Assembly (NCBI RefSeq): GCF_001613005.1
Contig: NZ_BDBN01000024.1
Location: 1-64,000, forward strand
Length of the DNA stretch: 64,000 bases
Direction: 5' to 3'
From: Nocardia nova NBRC 15556
GTDB taxonomy: Bacteria; Actinomycetota; Actinomycetes; Mycobacteriales; Mycobacteriaceae
Shown one piece after another: positions 15,779 to 23,253 of this stretch. The first letter of the stretch is position 1. Each line of letters opens with the position of its first letter. Both the position numbers and the translations under genes were made by a program. The notes beneath the pieces were generated by a model. That model was not told the DNA's origin and searched no databases. It saw nothing but the letters and a program-made list of their open reading frames with translations.

Positions 15779-17013
15779 CGGCGACACTGACCGGAAATCC
15801 CGCGACTCCACCCGCCCCGGCCGGCACCGACCGATTGCTGGCGGCCGGCGATTCCAGCCTTTCCGCGCATGCGGCCTCCTACGGCCCCGCCCGCGCGGTC
15901 GGCAGCGAGTTCATCGACGTGGTGGCTGCTGCCGGTCTCACCGGTCGCGGGGGCGCGGGCTTCCCGGTGGCGCGCAAACTCGCGGCGGTGGCCGACGGCC
16001 GGGGCGCCGTCGTGGTCGCCAACGGCGCCGAGGGCGAGCCGGCCAGCGACAAGGACGCGGTATTGCTTTGGCGCGCACCGCATCTGGTGCTCGACGGACT
16101 GTCCGTGGCGGCCGCCGCCGTGGGGGCGCGGCGATGCCACCTGTACGCACCGGAGCGGCTGCTCGACCCGATTCGGCACGCCCTCACCGAGCGGCAGTCC
16201 ACCGGCTACGACACGCGGCGCGTGGATCTCACCCCGGCCGCCGACGGCTTCCTGGCCGGGGAGAAGAGCGCGGTTCTGGAGCGGCTGGCCGGTCGCGCAC
16301 CGATACCGCGGGACAAGCCGGTCAGCACCTCTCGATCCGGGCTGAACGGCCGCCCGACGCTGGTGCAGAACGTGGAGACGCTCGCGCATCTGGCACTGCT
16401 GGCCCGATTCGGCCCGGCCTGGTTCCGTGCTGCCGGAACCCCCGACGAACCCGGCACCATGCTGGTCACCCTGTCCGGCACCACCGCATCCGGCGTCGTG
16501 GAGATCCCGATCGGCACCGGCCTGATCGAATTGATCCAGCGGTTCGGGCGCACCGATCCGGCCCAGGTCCAGGCGGTGCTGATCGGCGGATACCACGGCA
16601 CCTGGCTGCCGGGCAGCGCACTGGCCGGCGCGGCGATGTCCCGAAACGCCCTGCGACACCGGCACGCATCGCCCGGCGCCGGGGTTGTACGCGTACTCCG
16701 CCACGACGAATGCGGGCTGCGGGTCACCGCGGACATCATCGCGTACCTCGCCGCCCAGAGCGCCGGACAGTGCGGGCCGTGCCGGAACGGATTACCGCAG
16801 CTGGCCCGCACCGTCGGCGATCTGGCGGCCCGCGGCCGCACCCGGCCCCAAGACGTCGCCCGCATCGCCGATCTGGTCGACGGTCGCGGCGCCTGCCACC
16901 ACCCCGACGGGACCGCACGCCTGGCACGTTCGGCCCTGGCCGTCTTCGCCGAGGAAATCGCCCGCCACCGGCACGGTTCCTGCCGTGCCCGTTCCCGGGG
17001 AGCCGCGCTGTGA
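15775..17013 (+). CDS. NuoF-like NADH-binding flavoprotein (SLBB/4Fe-4S)
   Basis: A 412-residue homologue of the 51-kDa subunit of complex I. The FMN loop GRGGAGFPVARKL is at about residues 57-69. The NADH-site motif NGAEGEPASDKD is at 83-94. An SLBB domain follows (TASGVVEIPIGTGLIELIQRFG). The C-terminal iron-sulfur region reads SAGQCGPCRNG with a later GACHHPDG. The first cysteine of the usual C-x2-C-x2-C is alanine here, so the cluster is either held by three cysteines or altered. It probably oxidises NADH and passes electrons to the ferredoxin or the bis-heme protein. Confidence 0.87.
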   Translation: MTATLTGNPATPPAPAGTDRLLAAGDSSLSAHAASYGPARAVGSEFIDVVAAAGLTGRGGAGFPVARKLAAVADGRGAVVVANGAEGEPASDKDAVLLWRAPHLVLDGLSVAAAAVGARRCHLYAPERLLDPIRHALTERQSTGYDTRRVDLTPAADGFLAGEKSAVLERLAGRAPIPRDKPVSTSRSGLNGRPTLVQNVETLAHLALLARFGPAWFRAAGTPDEPGTMLVTLSGTTASGVVEIPIGTGLIELIQRFGRTDPAQVQAVLIGGYHGTWLPGSALAGAAMSRNALRHRHASPGAGVVRVLRHDECGLRVTADIIAYLAAQSAGQCGPCRNGLPQLARTVGDLAARGRTRPQDVARIADLVDGRGACHHPDGTARLARSALAVFAEEIARHRHGSCRARSRGAAL

Positions 17014-17240
17014 CCGCACCCGATCGCCCCACCTGGCGCCTGCACATCGATTGGACTCGCTGCGACGGCCGCGGCCTGTGCAGCGAACTGCTGCCCCATG
17101 CCATCGCCCGCGACGACTGGGGCTTTCCGCTCACCCGCGACCACCGCGATCCGGTCCTCGACAGCGGTGCGGCCGCCGCGGCCCGCGACGCGGTGAGCCT
17201 GTGCCCGCGCCTGGCCCTGTCGCTGCGGCGGATCGGGTGA
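17010..17240 (+). CDS. Ferredoxin, probable [3Fe-4S]
   Basis: A 76-residue ferredoxin starting at a GTG that overlaps the stop of the NuoF-like gene. Three cysteines, Cys18 and Cys24 (C-x5-C) and Cys65 followed by proline, match the single [3Fe-4S] cluster ferredoxins of actinobacteria, which usually serve cytochromes P450. Here it is the last member of the ApbE/ferric-reductase operon, so it is more likely an electron link in that chain. Confidence 0.88.
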   Translation: MTAPDRPTWRLHIDWTRCDGRGLCSELLPHAIARDDWGFPLTRDHRDPVLDSGAAAAARDAVSLCPRLALSLRRIG

Positions 17241-17297
17241 GCTGCGGCGGATCCGATGACCCGGGTTGAAGACGACCATCCCGGGTAAGGGCTCGGT

Positions 17298-17420
17298 ATG
17301 GAATTACTGGTGATCGCCGGTTTGGTAGTCCTGGTCGCGGCGGTGGTGCTGTACCGCACGATCCACAATCACCGGTCGGGTCCGACGGAGCCGCCGGACA
17401 AAGAGGGCAACCTGCGGTGA
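17298..17420 (+). CDS. 40-residue single-helix membrane peptide
   Basis: A short gene: ATG at 17298, one hydrophobic helix (LLVIAGLVVLVAAVVLY, residues 3-19), then a charged, proline-rich tail ending KEGNLR. It has the typical look of a small actinobacterial membrane protein. Its stop lies within the ribosome-binding region of the FAD/Rieske gene, so the two are probably translated from one message. There is no family name that I recognise. Confidence 0.6.
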   Translation: MELLVIAGLVVLVAAVVLYRTIHNHRSGPTEPPDKEGNLR

Positions 17421-17452
17421 CGAGGCGCGCGGAACGACAGGAGGCTGGTTCG

Positions 17453-18919
17453 GTGACATCTCTGTGGCTCGATCGAACGCCCGTCTCGGTCCCGGTGACT
17501 CCGGATCCCGGCGGGGAGTACGACGTTGTGGTCGTCGGCGCCGGGCTCACCGGTCTGGTGACCGCGTTGCTCTTCGCGCGCGCCGGGAGCACGGTCGCGG
17601 TCCTCGAGGGCCGCACGATCGGCGCGGCCGCGACCGGCAACACCACCGGCAAGCTCAGCTTGCTGCAGGGCACCCACCTCTCGGCGATCACCGCGAAGCA
17701 TTCGACGGCCACGGTGCGCAAATACGTCGACGCGAATCTGGAGGGCCAGCAATGGCTGCTGCGGTTCTGCGCCGAGAACGACATCGCCACCCAGCGCGCC
17801 GACGCGATCACCTACGCCGGTACCGAAGCCGGAACCGACTCGGTGCGCAAGGAATTTCGCGCCTGTGAGCGAGCCGGTCTCGACGTCGCGTGGTCCGACG
17901 ACACCGCCCTGCCGTTCCCCACCTACGGCGCCGTGCGACTGGCGGACCAGGCGCAGTTCGATCCGATGGACGTCCTCGAGGGACTGACCCTGCAGGCCTG
18001 CCGGCACGGTGCGACGATCTTCGAACACACCCGCGTGCACGCCGTCCACGGCGATACGGTGTCGACCGACCGCGGCGATATCCGCGCCGGAACCGTCGTG
18101 CTGGCCACGGGCACACCGATTCTCGACCGCGGCGGGTACTTCGCGCGACTGGAGCCGCACCGCTCCTACGCGGCCGCGTTCCGGGTGCCCGGCGTATTCC
18201 CGCACGACATGTACCTGTCCGCCGACCAGCCCACGCGGTCGCTGCGGTACGCCCCGCACGACGGGGAGGATCTGCTGCTCGTCGGCGGCAGCGGGCACGT
18301 CGTCGGCCGCACCCGCTCGGAGAAGGCGCACGTCGCCGACATGTACACCTGGACGCGCACCCACTTCCCCGACGCCGAGCTGACCCACCGCTGGTCGGCC
18401 CAGGACTATTCGGCCATCGACGAACTGCCCTACGCCGGACCGCTGCTGCCGGGCAGCGATCACATCCTCGTCGCCAGCGGCTACGCGAAATGGGGAATGA
18501 CCAATGCGGTGGCGGCGGGCCTCGCGCTGGCCGGCACCGTGCTCGGCGGCCATCAGCCGTGGGCGCAGGCGTATCGCACCTGGCGCGGCAGCGAAGTGAC
18601 CGGGCTGGTGAAGGCCGCGTCGATGAATCTCCAAGTCGCACGGCATCTGACGACCGGCTGGCTGAGCGCGGCCTTCGGCGGTGGCGGCACCCCCGCCGAG
18701 GGCGAGGGCAGAGTGGAGCGCCGCGGAATCCGGCCCGCCGGAGTCTGCACCGTCGACGGCACCACTTCGGCCGTCTCACCGATCTGCCCACATCTGCACG
18801 GCATCCTCAACTGGAACGACGCCGAGCGTTCGTGGGATTGCCCGCTGCACGGCTCGCGATTCACCCACGACGGAAAACTGCTGGAGGGACCGGCAACTCG
18901 CGATCTCGATCAGCTGTGA
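17453..18919 (+). CDS. FAD-dependent oxidoreductase with C-terminal Rieske domain
   Basis: A 488-residue protein. A DadA-like FAD domain starts with YDVVVVGAGLTGLVTALLFARAG and TGNTTGKLSLLQG. A C-terminal Rieske domain (about residues 405-488) has CPHLHG and, 16 residues later, CPLHGSRF, the Cys-His/Cys-His ligands of a [2Fe-2S] cluster. The start chosen is GTG 17453 because a full AGGAGG lies at 17439-17444. An upstream in-frame GTG at 17417 overlaps the previous gene but lacks such a site. The substrate is unknown. The family is described as glycine/D-amino-acid oxidase-like. Confidence 0.9.
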   Translation: MTSLWLDRTPVSVPVTPDPGGEYDVVVVGAGLTGLVTALLFARAGSTVAVLEGRTIGAAATGNTTGKLSLLQGTHLSAITAKHSTATVRKYVDANLEGQQWLLRFCAENDIATQRADAITYAGTEAGTDSVRKEFRACERAGLDVAWSDDTALPFPTYGAVRLADQAQFDPMDVLEGLTLQACRHGATIFEHTRVHAVHGDTVSTDRGDIRAGTVVLATGTPILDRGGYFARLEPHRSYAAAFRVPGVFPHDMYLSADQPTRSLRYAPHDGEDLLLVGGSGHVVGRTRSEKAHVADMYTWTRTHFPDAELTHRWSAQDYSAIDELPYAGPLLPGSDHILVASGYAKWGMTNAVAAGLALAGTVLGGHQPWAQAYRTWRGSEVTGLVKAASMNLQVARHLTTGWLSAAFGGGGTPAEGEGRVERRGIRPAGVCTVDGTTSAVSPICPHLHGILNWNDAERSWDCPLHGSRFTHDGKLLEGPATRDLDQL

Positions 18920-18920
18920 C

Positions 18921-18939
18921 GGTCCGGCTACGCCGGACC
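18921..18939. terminator. Hairpin between convergent genes
   Basis: GGTCCGGC-TAC-GCCGGACC gives a perfect 8-bp GC stem with a 3-base loop, directly after the stop of the Rieske oxidoreductase. It lies between this gene and the convergent alkyl sulfatase and could stop transcription from both sides. Confidence 0.7.
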
Positions 18940-18949
18940 CAACGCCGGC

Positions 18950-20845
18950 CTAGGGCGTCACGATGGCGAAGTCCGGGTCGGGCGCGTCGAGATATCCGAC
19001 CAGTTCGATCAGCTTCGACACGTCGCCCTCGACGGTGACCGCGCCGTCGGCGATCAGCTGCCGCATATCCTTCGCACCGAGCAGGGCCGCGTGCAGATCG
19101 GCGTCGGACAGGGTGAATGTGGCGTCCGGGGTGGGCATATCCGTGCTCGCGTCGAAGTGGACGAGGACGCCGTTGCGCAGCTGGGTGCGGTGCAGGAGAT
19201 TCCGGTCGGAGACGTTCCAGTCGATGGTGATGGCGGCCGACCAGGCCTTGGGACCGTCGATCCGCAGCGCGATGGCGTCGAAAAGCTGTTTCACCGTGAG
19301 CGCGGCCGCGATGTCGGGTGCGTCCGAGGCGGTCGGTGTACCGACCGATCCGTGGCGCAATTCGTAGGCGCCCATCAGGAAGAAGTTGCGCCAGGTACCG
19401 TTCTCCGCGCCGTAGCCGAGTTGTTCGAACGTGTCGGCCTGCAGCTCCCGCGCCTCGCGGTTGTCCGGTTCGGCGAAGATCACGTAGTTCAGAACCTGTG
19501 CGACCCAACGGAAATCGCCGGCGGCGAACGAGTCGCGCGCCTTGTTCAGCACCTGCTCGGCACCGCCCATGTAGTCGACGTGCCGCTTCGCCGATTCGGT
19601 CGGCGGATGCTCCCACAGGGTGGCCGGATTACCTTCGAACCATCCCATGTAGCGCTGGTATATCGCCTTCACGTTGTGGCTGACCGAACCGTAGTATCCG
19701 CGCGCATGCCAGGCCGCGGCGACGGCCGGGGGCAATTCGATGGTTTCGGCGATTTCGATACCGACGGCGCCCTTGTTCAATGCGCGCAATGTCTGGTCGT
19801 GCAGATATCCGTACAGATCACGTTGCAGCGCAAGGAATTCCGTGAGGTTCTCGGTGCCCCACGTCGGCCAGTGGTGCGAAGCGAACAGCACATCCGCCCG
19901 CGCAGCATAGCGATTGATCGACTCCGTCAGATATTTCGACCACACATGCGGATCGCGCACCAGGGCTCCGCGCAACGTCAGCAGATTGTGCAAGGTGTGC
20001 GTCGCGTTCTCCGCCATACACAATGCACGCCGGTCGGGAAAATAGAAATTCATCTCCGACGGCGCCTCGGTGCCCGGAGTCATCTGGAATTCGATGCGCA
20101 CACCGTCGACGACCTCGGTCTGCCCGGTGTGGGTGATGTCGATCGTGGGTGGGATCAGGGTCGGGGTTCCGGTCGAGGTCGTCGGCCCCAAACCGGCGCC
20201 GACCGCGCCCTTCGGGCCGCGCGCCAGGGCCGCGCCGTACATATAGGCGGCGCGCCGGCCCATGGCGGTGCCGGCGTAGACGTTCTCCTCGACCGCATGT
20301 TCCACGAATCCCGCCGGCGCCAGAATCGGGCAGCGGCCCGCCGCGACATCCTCCGCCGTGGTCACGCCTTTGACGCCGCCGAAGTGATCGATATGCGAAT
20401 GCGAATAGATCACCCCCGTCACCGGCCGGTCACCGCGATGAGTGCGATAGAGCGCGAGTCCCGCGGCGGCGGTTTCCAGCGAGATCAGCGGATCGATCAC
20501 GATGACACCGGTATCGCCCTCGACCACGGTCATATTCGACAGATCGAGCCCGCGAATCTGATAGATCCCCTCGGTCACCTCGAACAAACCCTGAATGGCA
20601 CACAATTTCGACTGCCGCCACAGGCTGGGATGCACGGTGGGCGGGCATTCCGCGTCGAGAAAGGAGTATCCGTCGCTGTCCCACACCACATCGCCCGCCG
20701 CATTCTCGACCACTCCGGGTTCCAGCGCCGCGATGAACCCGCGCCGCGCGTCCGTGAAATCCTGCTCGTCCCCGAAGGGCAGCGCCCGGGTCGCCTCCTC
20801 GTTCTGTGTCCGCACACTGCCGGAAACGTCGCCCTGGCCGCTCAT
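18950..20845 (-). CDS. Linear primary-alkyl sulfatase (SdsA1/BDS1 type)
   Basis: A 631-residue metallo-beta-lactamase-fold sulfatase. The zinc motif SHSHIDHFGG (His149, His151, Asp153, His154) and downstream MAENATHTLHNLLTLRGA with FASHHWPTWG are the family signatures. The dimerisation domain contains HARGYYGSVSHNVKAIYQRYMGWFEGNP, and the last 125 residues form the SCP2-like C-terminal domain. It hydrolyses alkyl sulfates such as SDS to alcohol and sulfate. No signal peptide is visible, unlike the secreted Pseudomonas enzyme. An operator-like palindrome lies 79 bp upstream. Confidence 0.92.
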   Translation of the reverse strand: MSGQGDVSGSVRTQNEEATRALPFGDEQDFTDARRGFIAALEPGVVENAAGDVVWDSDGYSFLDAECPPTVHPSLWRQSKLCAIQGLFEVTEGIYQIRGLDLSNMTVVEGDTGVIVIDPLISLETAAAGLALYRTHRGDRPVTGVIYSHSHIDHFGGVKGVTTAEDVAAGRCPILAPAGFVEHAVEENVYAGTAMGRRAAYMYGAALARGPKGAVGAGLGPTTSTGTPTLIPPTIDITHTGQTEVVDGVRIEFQMTPGTEAPSEMNFYFPDRRALCMAENATHTLHNLLTLRGALVRDPHVWSKYLTESINRYAARADVLFASHHWPTWGTENLTEFLALQRDLYGYLHDQTLRALNKGAVGIEIAETIELPPAVAAAWHARGYYGSVSHNVKAIYQRYMGWFEGNPATLWEHPPTESAKRHVDYMGGAEQVLNKARDSFAAGDFRWVAQVLNYVIFAEPDNREARELQADTFEQLGYGAENGTWRNFFLMGAYELRHGSVGTPTASDAPDIAAALTVKQLFDAIALRIDGPKAWSAAITIDWNVSDRNLLHRTQLRNGVLVHFDASTDMPTPDATFTLSDADLHAALLGAKDMRQLIADGAVTVEGDVSKLIELVGYLDAPDPDFAIVTP

Positions 20846-20923
20846 GGCACGCACCCCAATCCGCACGAAGGCTGTAGTTGTGTCGACTCGCCTGCGACCC
20901 TCCCAGCGGGGTCGAGAAATCAC

Positions 20924-21011
20924 CTCACCCGAGACGGGTGAGCATGACCGCCGCGGCCGCATCGCCCGATGCACGCACCGGTCCGAGCGGAGATCACCTC
21001 CTACGGGTGAA
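20924..21011. promoter_or_regulatory. Palindromic motif CTCACCCG-N3-CGGGTGAG and a weaker copy
   Basis: A perfect 19-bp palindrome, CTCACCCG-AGA-CGGGTGAG, lies at 20924-20942. A degenerate copy, ATCACCTC-CTA-CGGGTGAA, lies at 20993-21011. Both are in the 259-bp gap between the divergent alkyl sulfatase and LapA-like genes, one nearer to each gene. A third copy lies before the small membrane gene at 22423. The motif probably binds one dimeric regulator controlling all three promoters. Confidence 0.6.
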
Positions 21012-21104
21012 GCCCGCACGCCTCGCACCCGAGATCATCGGCTCGACGGCATGCGGCGCTGCCGCCTCGGCAATCGTGTCACCGACGAGTACCAGGAGGA
21101 CGCT

Positions 21105-21329
21105 ATGGATCGGGCCGCGAAACCTTCCCTGCTGTCACGCATTTCGGCGCGGCAGTGGGTGGCGATCGTGCTGGCGGTGCTGACCGTCATCTTCGTCGCG
21201 CAGAACCATCATCGCGTCGACATCAACATCCTCACCGTCACCATCCGGTCGCCGATGTGGCTGGTGCTGCTGATCATGTTCCTCGTCGGCTGGGTCGCGG
21301 GCCTGCTCACCCGGCGCAGCCGGCGCTGA
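21105..21329 (+). CDS. LapA-domain (DUF1049) small membrane protein
   Basis: A 74-residue protein with two hydrophobic helices: WVAIVLAVLTVIFVAQN and MWLVLLIMFLVGWVAGLLTRR. The QN-x-x-x-V-x-I-x-x-L middle is the signature of LapA/DUF1049. The ATG at 21105 has a full AGGAGG 5 bp upstream. LapA-type proteins act in envelope assembly or stress in other bacteria. The precise role here is unknown. Confidence 0.85.
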   Translation: MDRAAKPSLLSRISARQWVAIVLAVLTVIFVAQNHHRVDINILTVTIRSPMWLVLLIMFLVGWVAGLLTRRSRR

Positions 21330-21333
21330 CCGG

Positions 21334-21993
21334 TCAGAGTCCGCCGATTCCCTTTCCCAGGACGACGGCACCCATCACCAGCAGCACGATCGCCATCACG
21401 ACGTGGTTGTCGGCCTGCAACCATCGCCGGGCGCTGTCGAGCGGTTCCCGCAGCCGATCGGCGGCCACCAGATATCCGATCACCACCGCCAGCACACTGG
21501 CCGCCGCGATCACCGTGAACACCACCACCGCGATCACCTGCCGGCCACCGCCGATCCCACTCGTGCCGATGGCCACCCCGGCCGAGATGCACAACAGCAG
21601 GTTCTTCGGATTCACCGCCGAGAGCATCGCGCCCAGACCGACCGCGCCCATCGCGCTCAACGTGTCGATCGCACGCATCCACCCGGGAACCTCGGTTTCC
21701 GAGCGAGACCGCCACTGCCTCGCGGCCAGACCCAGCAGCACGATGCCCAGCACGATCTTTATCCACGCGGTCACCGTCGACGGATGCTCGTTTTCCGAAT
21801 CCGACATCGTTCCCGACAACAACACGAAGATCGTGGTGACGACGACGATCCCGAGGAGCCAGCCGACCGCGAAGCCGGTCCCGGCCCGCGCGGCATTCGC
21901 CGAGAGAATGATCAGGATGGCGGCCACGATCGGGATCGGCGAGATCGCGACACCGACCGCCAGGGGCAGCAGATCGCCGATGACAGCGCCCAT
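21334..21993 (-). CDS. GAP/SfLAP-family membrane protein
   Basis: A 219-residue protein with six hydrophobic helices. The first helix motif LLPLAVGVAISPIPIVAAILIILS and the central GAMLSAVNPKNLLLCISAGVAIG identify the GAP family (Pfam SfLAP). Mycobacterial members help place glycopeptidolipids or sulfolipid at the surface. Other members resemble LysE-type exporters. It is convergent with the LapA-like gene (4 bp between stops) and 7 bp downstream of the DUF7144-like gene, so it is probably the second gene of that operon. Confidence 0.85.
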   Translation of the reverse strand: MGAVIGDLLPLAVGVAISPIPIVAAILIILSANAARAGTGFAVGWLLGIVVVTTIFVLLSGTMSDSENEHPSTVTAWIKIVLGIVLLGLAARQWRSRSETEVPGWMRAIDTLSAMGAVGLGAMLSAVNPKNLLLCISAGVAIGTSGIGGGRQVIAVVVFTVIAAASVLAVVIGYLVAADRLREPLDSARRWLQADNHVVMAIVLLVMGAVVLGKGIGGL

Positions 21994-22000
21994 CTGCGCA

Positions 22001-22423
22001 TCACATCTGCGGACGCCAGGTGGCGACGGCCCAGATGACGACGATGTCGAGGGCGATCACGGTCAGCGACCACCACGGATACCAGGGCAACCACAGGAAA
22101 TTCGCGATGATCGACAGGGCCGCGATGCCGATCGCCGCACCGCGGCCCCACGCGGTTCCGGTCATCAGGCCCAGCGCACACACCACGAGCACGATCCCGA
22201 GTCCGATGTGGACCCAGCCCCACGTGGTGAGGTCGACCTTGTAGACGTAATCGGGCCCGGCCACGAACAGGGTGTCGTCGGCCACGGCCGAAATCCCTTG
22301 CAGGATCGACAGAATGCCGACCGTGACGAGCAGGATCGCGGCGCCGATCGAGGTACCGGCGGCGAAGCCCTGCCGCACGGGGTGGCTGTGGGCCGGCGCC
22401 CGGTGCTGCGACGAGGTTGTCAT
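22001..22423 (-). CDS. DUF7144-like four-helix membrane protein
   Basis: A 140-residue protein with four hydrophobic segments and the conserved stretches QGISAVADDTLFVAGPDYVYKVDLTTWGWVHIGLG and SIIANFLWLPWYPWWSLTVIALDIVVIWAV. This is a family common in actinobacteria without a known role. It is the first gene of a two-gene leftward unit with the GAP protein. A copy of the CTCACCCG palindrome lies 59 bp upstream of its start. Confidence 0.85.
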   Translation of the reverse strand: MTTSSQHRAPAHSHPVRQGFAAGTSIGAAILLVTVGILSILQGISAVADDTLFVAGPDYVYKVDLTTWGWVHIGLGIVLVVCALGLMTGTAWGRGAAIGIAALSIIANFLWLPWYPWWSLTVIALDIVVIWAVATWRPQM

Positions 22424-22481
22424 CTCCGACTCCTTCCGAGCAGGGTTGCCGATGACTGTCGCGCAGGTGAACCCGGCTCAC

Positions 22482-22500
22482 CTCACCCGAATCGGATGAA
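22482..22500. promoter_or_regulatory. Third copy of the CTCACCCG-N3-CGGGTGAG motif
   Basis: CTCACCCG-AAT-CGGATGAA keeps the left arm exactly and differs at two places in the right arm. It is 59 bp upstream of the DUF7144-like start, a suitable place for an operator or activator site. Confidence 0.55.
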
Positions 22501-22507
22501 GTGCGAG

Positions 22508-23119
22508 CTACTTCCCGGTGGCGACCGCGCCGCCGTCGTTCTTGTGCCGACCGGCGAGATGGTCGATACCGAGTTTCTCGGCGAACAGATGGCGCTGCAC
22601 GATCCAGCCCGCCGCCGAGAGCGCGATCCAGGCCAGCGCCGAGAAGATCTGTTCCCAGGTGGAATCCGGCGCCCGCAGGAACGACAGATGATCGTTCGTG
22701 CGACCGATCCCGCTCAGCACCATGCTCGCGCCGCCGATCGAGGTCAGCCACAGCAGTGCCCGGGCCCGGAATCGGTCGGCGAGGAAACCGCCGGCCACGC
22801 CGACCGCCAGGATCACGATCATGCTCAGCGCCCAGTTCTTGTCTCCCGGTTGCAGCACCGACGCCAGTTTGGCGCCGACCATCGCGCCGGTCAGCCCGCC
22901 GATGACATACGACGCGAAACGGAAGACCAGCGAGGTCACCACCCACGAGGAGAGCGCGCCGATCGCTCCGAACAGCAGCAACCACAGGAACGACGGATTG
23001 AACAGATCCGCGACCAGCCACCCGATGCCGAATCCGATCGCCAGGATCCCCAGATGCACCGATCTGATGCCGTAGAAGCAGAGCAGAGCCCCGACGAGCG
23101 CAACCACGATGCCGTTCAT
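22508..23119 (-). CDS. Seven-helix membrane protein, TM7S3/TM198 (DUF4203)-like
   Basis: A 203-residue protein starting MNGIVVALVGALLCFYG. The run of seven short hydrophobic segments with glycine motifs (GFGIGWLVADL, GGLTGAMVGAKLA, GVAGGFLADRFRARALLWLTSIGGA) is that of the DUF4203/TM198-like fold. The last 30 residues are charged and cytosolic (EKLGIDHLAGRHKNDGG). Its function is unknown. It continues the cluster of small membrane proteins in 21105-23119. Confidence 0.8.
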   Translation of the reverse strand: MNGIVVALVGALLCFYGIRSVHLGILAIGFGIGWLVADLFNPSFLWLLLFGAIGALSSWVVTSLVFRFASYVIGGLTGAMVGAKLASVLQPGDKNWALSMIVILAVGVAGGFLADRFRARALLWLTSIGGASMVLSGIGRTNDHLSFLRAPDSTWEQIFSALAWIALSAAGWIVQRHLFAEKLGIDHLAGRHKNDGGAVATGK

Positions 23120-23171
23120 CACGACCCCTTTCGACCGTGAACCGCGTGCGCGACGATGCCGCAGCTTCACA

Positions 23172-23187
23172 GTAACCGTCCAGTTAC
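23172..23187. promoter_or_regulatory. Small inverted repeat GTAAC-N6-GTTAC
   Basis: Perfect 5-bp arms lie 53 bp upstream of the DUF4203-like start codon, in the otherwise plain gap 23120-23253. It is a possible repressor site, but short enough to occur by chance. Confidence 0.3.
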
Positions 23188-23253
23188 CGGCGAGCACGGG
23201 GAACGTGCGAGGGAATTCCGGCACCCGCGGGCCCGCTGCCGGGCCTCGTGCCG

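Noticed and set aside
19091..20941. A 616-codon open frame opposite the alkyl sulfatase gene
   Set aside because: It is antisense to a gene with complete catalytic motifs. Its composition is Arg/Gly/His/Gln-rich, as expected for a GC-rich shadow frame, with no recognisable domain.
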